This document shows positions 23,191-32,629 of a stretch of DNA of 64,000 nucleotides, piece after piece; the first letter of the stretch is position 1; each line of letters begins with the position of its first letter. This DNA is from Marinobacter sp. (GTDB lineage: Bacteria; Pseudomonadota; Gammaproteobacteria; Pseudomonadales; Oleiphilaceae), in the NCBI GenBank assembly GCA_014359475.1, contig JACIZI010000010.1:42600-106599 (forward strand), given 5' to 3'. A program made the translations under genes and the position numbers. The notes beneath the pieces were generated by a model that did not search any database, was not told the DNA's origin, and saw only the letters and a list, made by a program, of their open reading frames with translations.

Positions 23191-25362
23191 ATGAAACTGT
23201 ATATCGCCGAAAAACCCAGCCTCGGCCGCGCCATCGCCGCCGCCCTGCCCGGCCCGCAGCAACAGGGGCAGGGCTGGATACGCTGCGGTGAGGGAAAGCA
23301 GAGTTTCACCGTCAGCTGGTGCATCGGCCACCTGCTGGAACCGGCGGAACCGGCCCGTTACAACCCCCGCTGGCAGAAATGGCGCGCCGAAGACCTCCCC
23401 ATGGTGCCGGACCAGTGGCAACTGACGCCCAAAGAGTCAGTAAAAAAACAGCTGAACGTACTGGAAGGCCTGATCCGCAAAGCCGAGGTGATCTACCATG
23501 CAGGGGATCCGGACCGGGAAGGCCAGCTGCTGGTAGACGAAGTATTGCGTTACTTCGAAGCAAAATGCCCTGTGCAGCGGGTATTAATCAACGACCTGAC
23601 CCCAAAAGCCGTTGCCAGGGCGCTGCAGCAACCCAGAGACAACCGGGAATTCCGCCGCCTTTCCCACTCCGCCCTGGCCCGGCAAAGGGCGGACTGGCTG
23701 TACGGCATCAACCTCACCCGGCATTTCACCCTGAGCTACCAGCGCCAGGGGGAACAGGGAGTCTATTCCGTTGGCAGGGTGCAGACACCGGTACTGGGCC
23801 TGGTGGTGGAGCGGGACAACACCATCGACAATTTCGAGCCCAAACCCTTCTTCCGGGTGCTGGCCCATTGCCACGAAAGCGACCTGAACGAAGCGGAGCC
23901 GACCACCTTTGCCGCCCGCTGGGTGCCCTCAGAAACCTTCCGGCAACATCTGGACGAAGAAAACCGGCTGCTCAACGGCGACACCGCCAAACAGATCGCC
24001 GCAGATGTGGAGGGCCGGTCCGGCACCGTCACCGAAGCCCGCTTCCGGGATCGCAACGAGGCTCCGCCGCTGCCCTTCTCCCTGTCGGCACTGCAGATCG
24101 AAGCCGGAAGACTGTTCCGGATGGGGGCCCGGGATGTACTGGATACTGCCCAGAATCTCTACGAGCGGCACCAGTTGATCACCTACCCCCGTTCCGACTG
24201 CCGCTACCTGCCCGAGGAACATTTCAGCCAGCGGGAACAGGTAGTGAACGCCATCTTCCGGGTCAGCCAGGCGCTGCAACCCGAGCAGCCCCGACTTGAC
24301 CTTGGCCGTCGCAGCGCCGCCTGGAATGACAAGAAAGTGGATGCGCACCACGCCATCATCCCCACGGCCCGATCACGACCGTCCGGCCAGCTGAGCCAGG
24401 CAGAGGCGCGCATCTACAATCTGATTGCCCGCCATTACCTGATGCAGTTCTGCGCCGACGCGGTTCACCGGGAAGGGAAGCTGACTCTGGCCATCGGTGA
24501 TCACCGCTTCCGGGCCAGCGAAACCGCCGTGGCCGAATCCGGCTGGAAAGCCCTGGAAATACGCCTGCGGGACAACCATCAGGACCAATCCGCGGCACCA
24601 CTGCCGAGACTGAAGCAAGGCGACCCGGTGCACTGCGCCCGCAGCGAAATCCAGGAGCGCAAGACCCAGCCGCCCCAACCGTTTACCGATGCCACCCTGC
24701 TCAGTGCCATGACCAACATCGCCCGCTTTGTGGACGATCCGGAGCTGCGCAAAACCCTGCGGGACACCGACGGTCTGGGTACAGAGGCCACACGTGCTGC
24801 AATTATCGAGACCCTGTTCCGCCGGGAGTATCTGCGCCGGGAAAAGCGCCATATCCGCTCCACAGACAAGGGCAAGGCGCTGATCGGAGCCCTCCCGGAC
24901 GCTATCCGCCAGCCGGACACCACAGCCCGGTGGGAAGCCAACCTGGAATCGATCCGCCAGGGGAAAGGTGACCCCAAGGCATTCATGGCGGATCTGGAAG
25001 TACAGATCCGCCGCTTCATTGGTACCGATCCTGGCCAGGAAAGTGGCCAGGCGCTGCCGGCAGGAAATGCCCCTCACTGCCCCGCCTGCCGCGCTCCGAT
25101 GGTCGGGCGCGAAGGCAAATTCGGACGTTTTTTCGCCTGCACCCGCTTCCCTGCGTGCAAGGGCACCCGCCCCATTGAAGAACAGGACCCCCAGGACGGC
25201 ACAGGCCAGGCGCCAGTGCCCTGCCCCCACTGTTTTGCTCCGCTGGTACGCCGCAAAAGCCACAAAGGCTGGTTCTGGGGCTGCAGTAATTTCCCCGGCT
25301 GCCGACAAACAGTAGACGACGACAACGGCCAGCCTGCCCTTCACTTACGGAAGACTACATAA
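23191..25362 (+). CDS. topB: DNA topoisomerase III
   Basis: A 723-residue type IA topoisomerase that relaxes and decatenates DNA by a transient 5'-phosphotyrosine link. The TOPRIM domain starts MKLYIAEKPSLGRAIAAALP, with HAGDPDREGQLLVDEVL for metal binding. The catalytic Tyr is in HQLITYPRSDCRYLP (about residue 332). The chain is longer than E. coli TopB (653) because two Cys4 zinc ribbons are present at the C-terminus: CPACRAPMVGREGKFGRFFAC...C around residue 630 and CPHCFAPLVRRKSHKGWFWGC...C near the end. The gene begins about 118 bases after the inverted-repeat element and is not overlapped by other genes. Confidence 0.96.
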   Translation: MKLYIAEKPSLGRAIAAALPGPQQQGQGWIRCGEGKQSFTVSWCIGHLLEPAEPARYNPRWQKWRAEDLPMVPDQWQLTPKESVKKQLNVLEGLIRKAEVIYHAGDPDREGQLLVDEVLRYFEAKCPVQRVLINDLTPKAVARALQQPRDNREFRRLSHSALARQRADWLYGINLTRHFTLSYQRQGEQGVYSVGRVQTPVLGLVVERDNTIDNFEPKPFFRVLAHCHESDLNEAEPTTFAARWVPSETFRQHLDEENRLLNGDTAKQIAADVEGRSGTVTEARFRDRNEAPPLPFSLSALQIEAGRLFRMGARDVLDTAQNLYERHQLITYPRSDCRYLPEEHFSQREQVVNAIFRVSQALQPEQPRLDLGRRSAAWNDKKVDAHHAIIPTARSRPSGQLSQAEARIYNLIARHYLMQFCADAVHREGKLTLAIGDHRFRASETAVAESGWKALEIRLRDNHQDQSAAPLPRLKQGDPVHCARSEIQERKTQPPQPFTDATLLSAMTNIARFVDDPELRKTLRDTDGLGTEATRAAIIETLFRREYLRREKRHIRSTDKGKALIGALPDAIRQPDTTARWEANLESIRQGKGDPKAFMADLEVQIRRFIGTDPGQESGQALPAGNAPHCPACRAPMVGREGKFGRFFACTRFPACKGTRPIEEQDPQDGTGQAPVPCPHCFAPLVRRKSHKGWFWGCSNFPGCRQTVDDDNGQPALHLRKTT

Positions 25363-25367
25363 CGATA

Positions 25368-25396
25368 CTGAAGGCAGGTTCACAATTTGTGATAAT
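25368..25396 (+). promoter_or_regulatory. Extended -10 promoter with overlapping palindrome before the response regulator
   Basis: TG-T-GATAAT forms an extended -10 at 25388-25396, with a weak -35 (CTGAAG) 17 bases upstream. A 13-base palindrome TCACAA-T-TTGTGA (25380-25392) overlaps the -10 and is well placed for repression or autoregulation by the downstream regulator. Function is inferred. Confidence 0.4.
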
Positions 25397-25468
25397 ACCC
25401 ACCATCAAACCCTGGAAGGTTCCGCTTGCCACTGCCGGGAACCAAGGTTACCAATCGGGAGACGCGCC

Positions 25469-26194
25469 ATGCACATTGCCCTGCTTGAAGATGCCACAGA
25501 GCAAGCCCAGCACATACAGGCTGTGCTCCGGGAAAGCGGCCATCAGTGTGATGCCTTTGCAACCGGTCAGGCCTTCCTGGGCGCAGTGCTGCACAAGAGT
25601 TACGACCTTCTGATTCTGGACTGGCAGATTCCCGACATGACCGGCATCGAGGTACTGAAGAATGTGCGGGCCCAGATTAACTGGAACATTCCGGTCATTT
25701 TCCTGACTCAGCGAGACAGCGAATCCGATATTGTCTGTGCCCTGGATGCCGGTGCAGACGACTACATCGCCAAGCCGGCCCGGGAGGCGGAACTGGTTGC
25801 CCGCATCAAAGCCCTGGCGCGACGCAGCAATGCCGAGAACGACAAGGAGGTTCTGCACTACGGCCCCTTCGAAATCAACGCCCAGCAACGCACCATTCAT
25901 CTGCATGGTGAGCAGCTGACCCTGACCGACAAAGATTATGACCTGACGCTGTTCCTGTTCCAGAACCAGGGCCGGCTGTTAACCCGGGAGATGCTGCTGG
26001 AACGTGTCTGGGGGCTGACCCGGGACATCAACACCCGCACAGTAGACACCCACATGAGCCGCCTGCGGCGACGTCTCGGGCTCAATCCCGAGAACGGTTT
26101 CCGGATCAAAACCATTTATCAGCGTGGCTACCGGCTGGAAGCCATGCAGGGCGCAGAAAACGGGACTGACCGGCCAGAAGCCGAATCTGCGTGA
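25469..26194 (+). CDS. OmpR-family response regulator
   Basis: A 241-residue two-component regulator. The receiver domain (1-120) has the phospho-acceptor Asp51 in LLILDWQIPDMTGIEVLK, an acidic patch LLEDAT near the start, the switch Thr in IFLTQRDSES, and Lys in YIAKPAREAEL. The winged-helix DNA-binding domain (about 130-232) ends in VDTHMSRLRRRLGLNPENGF and IYQRGYRLE. A GGGAG ribosome site precedes the ATG. It overlaps the FecR-type gene by four bases, and a CHASE2 kinase follows, so the three form one signalling operon. The RR is the probable partner of that kinase. Confidence 0.93.
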   Translation: MHIALLEDATEQAQHIQAVLRESGHQCDAFATGQAFLGAVLHKSYDLLILDWQIPDMTGIEVLKNVRAQINWNIPVIFLTQRDSESDIVCALDAGADDYIAKPAREAELVARIKALARRSNAENDKEVLHYGPFEINAQQRTIHLHGEQLTLTDKDYDLTLFLFQNQGRLLTREMLLERVWGLTRDINTRTVDTHMSRLRRRLGLNPENGFRIKTIYQRGYRLEAMQGAENGTDRPEAESA

Positions 26195-27861
26195 TAATGA
26201 AAAACAGACCTCAACACCAGGGTTCGAAACGCCCCCGTTTTATGATGGCCGCACTATTATGCAGCCTGCTGGTGGCTTCTGCGTCCTTCGTTCAGGCGGA
26301 AATCCCGATTACCCGGGGCTCAACCTTGCTGGCTGCGTCTGCCGCTGACCGGCAGCCACAGACACCGGAATGGATATACACCCTCAATAAAGGAGAAACC
26401 TTTACGGATGTGGCGACGGCCCTTCTGAAAGACAATATCAGCTCGGCCCGGCTACTACGCCATAACGGAATTGCCTCCGCCGACAGCCTGGAGCCCGGCA
26501 GCAAGGTACGCATTCCTCTGGACTGGCTGAAGCGCCAGCCCGAGCCGGCAAGGGTCAATGCGGTCACCGGACAGGCCTACCTCGTGGACGGCAACCAGGG
26601 CACGCGCCGGCCCGTCATTAGACAGATGCTGATACGGGTGGGGGATGAACTGATTACCCATACCGGTACTGTCAATGTTGAACTGGCGGATGGTTCCCAC
26701 ATCCGTGTGGCACCGGACTCCCGCCTGGTATTCAACCGGATGACCCAGTATGGCAAGGCCGGCATGGTGGACACGCGGCTGCGCCTGAACCAGGGGGAAA
26801 TCCACACCCGGGTAACGCCAGTCATCCGGGAAGGCTCCCGCTTCGAGGTTGAAACCCCGTCGGCCGTTGCAGCAGTACGCGGCACTGCATTCAGCATACG
26901 GACCAGCCCCGGCGAGACCCGACTGCAAGTGACCGAAGGTGAAGTTGCATTCGGACCACCCGGCCAGGTGCGTTATATCCCTGCGGGCTACAGTGCCAGC
27001 GTGGATACCGCCGGGCGCTCGCCCATGACCATCCGCAAACTGCCCCCCGCGCCGGAACTGAATCCGCTGCCCGAAACCGTGACCCGCCTGCCTGCGGAGC
27101 TGAGCTGGCAACCCAACCCGGCAGACCGGCACCAGCTGGATATCTTTGCTAAAGACTCCGGCCAGTGGTTGTTATCTGAAACGGTCGCCGGCAACAGCTT
27201 CAGCATGCAGTCTCTGGACAACGGCCGTTATGAAGTCCATGTTGCCGCCCTGGACCCCCGGGGTATGGCGGGCATTCCTGCTATCAAGCCCCTGAACGTA
27301 GACCTCAAGGCCCGCCCGGCGCAGTTGCAAAGCCCGGAAGAGGACGCGAAGTACCCGGACGACATGCCTGAATTTTCCTGGCAGTTCCGGGGCGACAATG
27401 AAGTCGGACGAGTGGAAATCGCCACCGACGAGAATTTCAGCAATGTGATTGCCACCAGCGAATGGGCACCGGACAACACGGCCCTGCCTTCACGACCGCT
27501 GCAGCCGGGGCAGTATTACTGGCGCGTGGTAACCGAGGCAGGCGGCAATTCCGTGGCTACCAGCAAACCCCGGACACTGCTTGTCGACGGCTCTCTGCCT
27601 CCGGTGGACATCATCAGTGTGAATTACCTGGACCAGCAGGTAAGGATTTTCTGGCAGTCGGTGGAGAGTGCCAATGATTACCGCTTACAGCTTTCCGAAG
27701 AACCCGGTTTTGACAACATCATCAAGGAAGCAACCGTGTCCGACACGACAGCCGCCTTGCGTCTGATTCCCGGAAGGCGTTATTTTGTGCGGCTGAAAGC
27801 TCTTTCAGAAGGACCACTGACCAGTCGCTGGGGGCCAGGAAGGGAGCTGTACCTGGAATAG
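26191..27861 (+). CDS. LysM and FecR domain periplasmic protein with fibronectin-like repeats
   Basis: A 556-residue exported protein. A signal peptide ends about QAEIPITRG (hydrophobic stretch MMAALLCSLLVASASFVQA). A LysM-like domain follows (NKGETFTDVATALLKDNIS to SKVRIPLDWL, about 65-110). Next is a FecR domain (VELADGSHIRVAPDSRLVFN, then ETPSAVAAVRGTAFSI, about 155-265). The C-terminal half holds repeated beta-sandwich segments of FnIII type (PELSWQPNPADRH, MPEFSWQFRGDNEVGRVEIA, RIFWQSVESANDYRLQ). The start may be GTG at 26191 (four-base overlap with the regulator) or ATG at 26197. FecR domains elsewhere sense or transmit surface signals. Between a response regulator and a CHASE2 kinase, a role as periplasmic signal input or output is suggested, without proof. 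Confidence 0.85.
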   Translation: MIMKNRPQHQGSKRPRFMMAALLCSLLVASASFVQAEIPITRGSTLLAASAADRQPQTPEWIYTLNKGETFTDVATALLKDNISSARLLRHNGIASADSLEPGSKVRIPLDWLKRQPEPARVNAVTGQAYLVDGNQGTRRPVIRQMLIRVGDELITHTGTVNVELADGSHIRVAPDSRLVFNRMTQYGKAGMVDTRLRLNQGEIHTRVTPVIREGSRFEVETPSAVAAVRGTAFSIRTSPGETRLQVTEGEVAFGPPGQVRYIPAGYSASVDTAGRSPMTIRKLPPAPELNPLPETVTRLPAELSWQPNPADRHQLDIFAKDSGQWLLSETVAGNSFSMQSLDNGRYEVHVAALDPRGMAGIPAIKPLNVDLKARPAQLQSPEEDAKYPDDMPEFSWQFRGDNEVGRVEIATDENFSNVIATSEWAPDNTALPSRPLQPGQYYWRVVTEAGGNSVATSKPRTLLVDGSLPPVDIISVNYLDQQVRIFWQSVESANDYRLQLSEEPGFDNIIKEATVSDTTAALRLIPGRRYFVRLKALSEGPLTSRWGPGRELYLE

Positions 27862-27889
27862 ACCGCCAACCTGACCATTAGCAGGATTC

Positions 27890-30460
27890 ATGAACCGGGA
27901 CCGGATGCCAATCAAGAATACTCCGTGGACGCTGGGTCTGCTCCTGCTCTCCGCACTGGTACTGCTGCCTCTCAGCTCCCTGCCCCAGCGCCTCGACTAC
28001 TGGATATACGACAGTATCATTACCCGGCCGGCAGCCTCGACACCTGCCGCCGCAAGCGCTGTAATAGTCGCCATCGACGAGCCCAGCCTCGAGCAACTGG
28101 GGCGCTGGCCCTGGCCGCGGAGTACCCATGCCCGGCTGATCCGCCGCCTCAATCTGGCCGGAGCCGAAACCATTGTCTTCGACATTCTTTTCCCGGAGCC
28201 TTCGTCCGGCGATGCAGACCTGGCGTCTGCCATGCGGGCCCATGGCAACGTGGTGCTGCCGGTTCATTTATCGCCCCCTTCCCGGGCACGTCTCATGGAG
28301 ACTCATCTGCCGGCGCCGGCTCTGGCCAGCGCCGCCAGCAGTCTGGGCCACGCGCATATCGAACTGGATGAGGACGGGCTGGCCAGGGGGCTGTATCTGT
28401 TCAATGGCCTTGCCCGCCGCGTCTGGCCGGCTCTTGCGGTTGCCGCAACCGGACAGTCCATGCCCCTGCAATCTGATTCGACGGCACCCTATGTAAACGT
28501 CCGGACCCGCTACGCGGCGGTTCCTCTGGCGGGGGGGGCCGGCACTCTGCCTACCTACTCCTACGCGGACATTCTCAACTCGCCCCCGGCAACCGGGGCG
28601 TTCCGGGGCAAAACCGTATTTGTGGGAGCCACTGCGGCGGGCTTTGGAGACATTCTCCCCACACCGTTTTCCCGGCTTTCCACCCCCTTGTCCGGCGTGG
28701 AGTTCCACGCCAACAGCTATAACGCCCTGGTAAGCGGGGAACTCATCTACAAAACCGACAGACTCTGGAGCTATGGCCTGGCAGTCAGTACGGCGCTGCT
28801 GCTGGCCATCCTGTTACCGAAAATGCGCCCGACACGCACCCTCGCCATATGCCTGTCCATGATAGCGGTGCTGTTGTCACTGCAGGCGGGCCTGATTGTA
28901 TGGGGTGAGCGCTGGCTGCCAGTCTCCCTGGCGGTCCTGATGCCAGCTCTCGCCTTTCCATTCACCAGCGCCAGCCGGCTGGCCATGGCCAACCGTTTCC
29001 TGAACCGGCAATTGAATGAACTGGCGCAGGGGCAGCAACTCAGCCTGCCGGCAACGAACCGGCGCTCGCCGACCCAGCTCCTGGACCACCTGCGCACGCT
29101 GCTCCGGCCATCCCAGTGGTGGCTGTCCGCCAACAACGAGATGATCAGCGCCAGCGGCCTGACTCGCCAGGATATCCCGGACGACCTGCCGGCATACGAA
29201 TGGAAACACATCGGCAACCAGAGCTGGATCAAACTGATGCGAGGCCAGATCCATTATCGCCTGGGACTTACCCTGACCCATGACCTGAGCCTGGAGGCAG
29301 TACACCGCTATCTGCAACGCCTGCCCCTGCTGCCAGACACCCTGCCAGGGATTGGCCCCCGCACTTCCGGCGAACATGTATCCGCCCGCATTACCCAGGT
29401 AAAACGTGCCTCCCGGCGGATGTACCGGCTTCAGCAGTTTACCCAGCGCAGTTTTGAACGGATGCCGGACGGCATCATCGTCACCGACGAACTGGGTGTC
29501 ATCCGTTTTGCCAACAGCCATATCGAACGCTGGTTCAACGAACCCGCCCCCAGTCTGAACGGCATGCCCCTCACCCGTCTGCTGGAAGGCCATGACCCGC
29601 GGGAAACGCTCCCCTGGCACGAAACCCTGGCGGATACCCTGACCCTGTCCCAGAGCCGCACCGTCGACCTGCGAGTGCGTGACAAGGACTTTCTGGTGCA
29701 CCTTGCGCCATTTGATCTGCCGGATACCCCCCAGAGCGGCATCATTGCCAATATTTCGGATATATCCGAGCTTCGGGAGCGCCAGCGCCAGCACCGGGAA
29801 GCCATCGATTTCATCTCTCACGATGTGCGCTCACCGCTGGTCTCCCAGATGGCGCTGATCGAGCAACTCAAACGAAACCCGGAACGGGTGGCGCCGGAGC
29901 AACTGGAACAGCTGGGGCGACTGGCCCGGCGCAGTTACAATCTGGCGGAAGAGTTCGTGCAGTTAGCCAGGGCCGAACAGCTCACGGAAACCCGCTTTTA
30001 CGAGTGCGAGTTCCTGGCGATCGTGGAAAACGCCCGGGACAGCGTCAGCGAGCAGGCGGCAGAAAAACACATCCACCTGTCCCTGCACGGCACCGAAGAC
30101 CTGTGGCTGATGGGCAATGCCGAGCTACTGGAGCGGGCGGTGATCAACCTGCTGACCAATGCGGTGCAGTACAGTGACCCCCACTCCACCGTGAACATTG
30201 TGGTGTTTGCCGCCGGCCACCAGGCCTGCCTGACGGTAAGTGATGAGGGCCGGGGCATTACCCCGGACGAACTGCCCTACCTGTTTGACCGTTTTCAGCG
30301 CCAGAAAAGCAGCGAGATCAGCGGCAACTTCGGCGCCGGGCTGGGATTGTCGTTCGTCAATGTGGTGGTGGAGAAGCACCGGGGTGAAATTACCGTGAAC
30401 TCCACCCCCGGGGAAGGCACATCGTTTACCATCCGGCTGCCTACGGCGCACCCTCTCTAG
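27890..30460 (+). CDS. CHASE2-domain sensor histidine kinase
   Basis: An 856-residue membrane kinase. One N-terminal transmembrane helix (about 13-32) precedes a large extracytoplasmic CHASE2 domain (VIVAIDEPSLEQLGRWPWPR to FVGATAAGFGDILPTPFS, about 55-260). Three further helices follow (about 290-365), the standard CHASE2 topology. Next come a PAS-like region (RMPDGIIVTDELGVIRFAN, about 523-640) and HisKA with His644 in AIDFISHDVRSPLVSQ. HATPase_c has LLTNAVQYSD, VSDEGRGITPDEL and GAGLGLSFVNVVVEKHRGE. The ligand is unknown. It is the last gene of a three-gene operon with an OmpR-type regulator and a LysM/FecR protein, so these probably form one sensory pathway. Confidence 0.93.
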   Translation: MNRDRMPIKNTPWTLGLLLLSALVLLPLSSLPQRLDYWIYDSIITRPAASTPAAASAVIVAIDEPSLEQLGRWPWPRSTHARLIRRLNLAGAETIVFDILFPEPSSGDADLASAMRAHGNVVLPVHLSPPSRARLMETHLPAPALASAASSLGHAHIELDEDGLARGLYLFNGLARRVWPALAVAATGQSMPLQSDSTAPYVNVRTRYAAVPLAGGAGTLPTYSYADILNSPPATGAFRGKTVFVGATAAGFGDILPTPFSRLSTPLSGVEFHANSYNALVSGELIYKTDRLWSYGLAVSTALLLAILLPKMRPTRTLAICLSMIAVLLSLQAGLIVWGERWLPVSLAVLMPALAFPFTSASRLAMANRFLNRQLNELAQGQQLSLPATNRRSPTQLLDHLRTLLRPSQWWLSANNEMISASGLTRQDIPDDLPAYEWKHIGNQSWIKLMRGQIHYRLGLTLTHDLSLEAVHRYLQRLPLLPDTLPGIGPRTSGEHVSARITQVKRASRRMYRLQQFTQRSFERMPDGIIVTDELGVIRFANSHIERWFNEPAPSLNGMPLTRLLEGHDPRETLPWHETLADTLTLSQSRTVDLRVRDKDFLVHLAPFDLPDTPQSGIIANISDISELRERQRQHREAIDFISHDVRSPLVSQMALIEQLKRNPERVAPEQLEQLGRLARRSYNLAEEFVQLARAEQLTETRFYECEFLAIVENARDSVSEQAAEKHIHLSLHGTEDLWLMGNAELLERAVINLLTNAVQYSDPHSTVNIVVFAAGHQACLTVSDEGRGITPDELPYLFDRFQRQKSSEISGNFGAGLGLSFVNVVVEKHRGEITVNSTPGEGTSFTIRLPTAHPL

Positions 30461-30499
30461 GCAGCACTAGGCAGCTCCAGGCAGCCCCCCGCATCGGGA

Positions 30500-30925
30500 T
30501 CAGATGGTCTTGCTGACCACGTTGGACGGTTCGCTGAGAAGGCCCTGAGAATCACGGACCTGAATGGTGAAGTACCAGGTACCTTCATCCAGACCCTCGA
30601 TAACATACTCAGGATTGAAATTGAATTTGGCAACCTCATCGCCAATCTCAATTTCGTTGGTCATTTCCTCCTCGGACCGCCCATACCGGATGATATAACC
30701 ATCAAGTTCGCCAGCCTTGAGGCCTTCTCCGTTCACACGGGTTAACGGAGCGTCCCAGCTTAGAACCGCCTTGTTGGCTGCCACGACCGGGTCATTCTGG
30801 CGCTGGGTGGTTGTCGTATCCTGCACGCCACTCTGGCCGCTTTCACCGCCGCCACAACCGGCCAGCAGGAGACCGGCTAACAGCACAGGGATCGCAAATA
30901 CTGACTTTTTATTGACGCATTTCAT
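30500..30925 (-). CDS. Small lipoprotein with a fibronectin type III-like domain
   Basis: A 141-residue exported lipoprotein. The lipobox LLAGC places the lipidated Cys at residue 24, followed by GGGESGQSG as a flexible linker. The rest is a single FnIII-like sandwich: AVLSWDAPLTRVNGEGL, LDGYIIRYGRSEEEM, VIEGLDEGTWYFTIQVRDSQ, EPSNVVSKTI. The wording is close to the FnIII segments of cell-surface and fasciclin-type proteins. The residue after Cys is Gly, so outer-membrane sorting is expected under the +2 rule. It is convergent with the CHASE2 kinase operon 40 bases away. No specific function is assigned. Confidence 0.82.
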   Translation of the reverse strand: MKCVNKKSVFAIPVLLAGLLLAGCGGGESGQSGVQDTTTTQRQNDPVVAANKAVLSWDAPLTRVNGEGLKAGELDGYIIRYGRSEEEMTNEIEIGDEVAKFNFNPEYVIEGLDEGTWYFTIQVRDSQGLLSEPSNVVSKTI

Positions 30926-31050
30926 GGCAACCTCACAACGGTTTATCGTCGATTTGTGAAATTGTATAAAATGCGGTCAGCAGAAGCTGTTATGATCCTT
31001 GCGCAATCTGTTGTGTTTATGTCACGGCGTTTGACAAAAGTTCACAGACG

Positions 31051-31086
31051 AAAAGCCCCCGCACCGGCAGGCCGGGCGGGGGCTTT
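31051..31086 (-). terminator. Terminator of the acetyl-CoA acetyltransferase gene
   Basis: AAAGCCCCCGC at 31052-31062 pairs with GGCGGGGGCTTT ending at 31086, around a short GC-rich loop; TTTTCG follows on the minus strand. It lies 33 bases downstream of the thiolase stop codon. Confidence 0.75.
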
Positions 31087-31118
31087 GATCAGGCAGTTAA
31101 AGGTATTCTCCGGGCCGT

Positions 31119-32447
31119 TCAGCGCTCCAGAATTGCGGTCACACCCTGGCCACCAGCAGCGCATATGGAGATCAGGCCACGGCCGCTGCCTTTCTCTTCC
31201 AGCAACTTGGCCAGCGTGGCCACAATCCGGCCGCCGGTGGCAGCAAACGGATGACCTGTCGCCAGGCTGCTGCCTTTCACGTTCAGTTTGTTGCGGTCAA
31301 TGCTGCCCAGCGGCTTGTCCAGACCCAGGCGCTCCTTGCAGAACGTCGGATCTTCCCAGGCTTTCAGAGTGGACAGAACCTGCGCAGCAAATGCCTCGTG
31401 AATTTCGTAGAAGTCAAAATCCTGCAGGGTCAGGCCCGCCTTCTCCAGCATGCGGGGTACCGCATAGGCCGGGGCCATCAGCAAACCCTCCTTCTTCTCG
31501 ACAAAGTCCACAGCGGCCACTTCAGAGAAGGTCAGCCAGGCTTTGACTTCCAGATTGTTGGCCTTGGCCCACTCCTCACTTGCCAGCAACACTGCAGAAG
31601 CGCCATCACTCAGTGCCGTACTGTTGGCTGCGGTCATGGTGCCGTTTTCCCGATCAAAGCAGGGCTTGAGGGTCGCCAGTTTTTCCAGGGTAGTGTCCGG
31701 CCGCAGGATATTGTCTTTCTCCAGCCCTGCCATCGGTGTTAACAGGCCATCGAAGAAGTTCTCTTCGTAGGCCTTGGCCAGCTTCTGGTGGCTCTCGTAG
31801 GCCAGCTGATCCTGCTCATCCCGGGGGATAGACCACTCGTGAGCCGTTACCTGGCAGTGGTCCCCCATCGACATGCCGGTGCGCGGCTCCCCGTTCTGGG
31901 GAATTTCCGGCAGCAGATGACTCGGACGGAAACGGCCCAGAACCTTCACCCGCTCCCTGGCGGTCTTGGCACGGTTCAGGTCCAGCAGGATTTTCCGCAG
32001 ACCTTCCCCCACACCAATCGGTGCGTCAGAGGTTGTATCAGTACCGCCGGCGATGCCCACCTCAATCTGGCCCAGAGCAATCTTGTTGGCCACCAGAATG
32101 GCCGCCTCCAGACCGGTACCACAGGCCTGCTGGACATCGTAGGCGGGGGTTTCCGGTGCCAGACCGCAGCTGAGCACGGCTTCGCGGGTCAGATTGAAAT
32201 CACGGGAGTGCTTGACCACCGCACCGGCAGCTACCTCACCCAGGCGCTGACCTTCCAGACCGAAGCGGTCCACCAGCCCGCGCAAGGTAGACGTCAGCAT
32301 TTCCTGATTGCTCAGATTGCTGTAGGCCGTATTGGAGCGGGCAAACGGAATGCGGTTGCCGCCAATCACCGCCACACGACGAATGGCACCGGTTGCCGCA
32401 GCCTTGGGAGCTGCCTTGCTTGCACTACTTTTCTGAGTCTGTGCCAT
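31119..32447 (-). CDS. Acetyl-CoA C-acyltransferase, FadI-like
   Basis: A 442-residue thiolase. The acylated Cys is in VQQACGTGLEAAILVA. The Asn-Glu-Ala-Phe motif is replaced by EIHEAFAAQVLSTLKAW. Further marks are SSLATGHPFAATGGRIV and ICAAGGQGVTAILER, which complete the active site. Residues 1-20 are an Ala/Lys-rich extension (SSASKAAPKAAATG) in front of RRVAVIGGNRIPFARSN. This length and the HEAF form match the FadI-type beta-subunit thiolase. It is divergent from a two-domain FabG-like reductase (32630), a pairing frequent in Gammaproteobacteria, where the two handle 3-oxoacyl thioesters or polyhydroxyalkanoate-like intermediates. Thiolytic cleavage in fatty-acid breakdown is the likely role. 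Confidence 0.9.
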   Translation of the reverse strand: MAQTQKSSASKAAPKAAATGAIRRVAVIGGNRIPFARSNTAYSNLSNQEMLTSTLRGLVDRFGLEGQRLGEVAAGAVVKHSRDFNLTREAVLSCGLAPETPAYDVQQACGTGLEAAILVANKIALGQIEVGIAGGTDTTSDAPIGVGEGLRKILLDLNRAKTARERVKVLGRFRPSHLLPEIPQNGEPRTGMSMGDHCQVTAHEWSIPRDEQDQLAYESHQKLAKAYEENFFDGLLTPMAGLEKDNILRPDTTLEKLATLKPCFDRENGTMTAANSTALSDGASAVLLASEEWAKANNLEVKAWLTFSEVAAVDFVEKKEGLLMAPAYAVPRMLEKAGLTLQDFDFYEIHEAFAAQVLSTLKAWEDPTFCKERLGLDKPLGSIDRNKLNVKGSSLATGHPFAATGGRIVATLAKLLEEKGSGRGLISICAAGGQGVTAILER

Positions 32448-32629
32448 GATACTGTCCTTTGCTGAAAGTTAGAGCTTGCCGGCAGTCTAGCGCCCCAACC
32501 AACAGGCTCATTGGCAATCCTGACATACCGGCGCAAGCATTCAGTCAATCCAAACGGCGTACATTCCCTTAACCTGTACCTCTATTCAACCTTATCCATT
32601 CATCCATCGGTCATCAGAGAGGAATTCCC

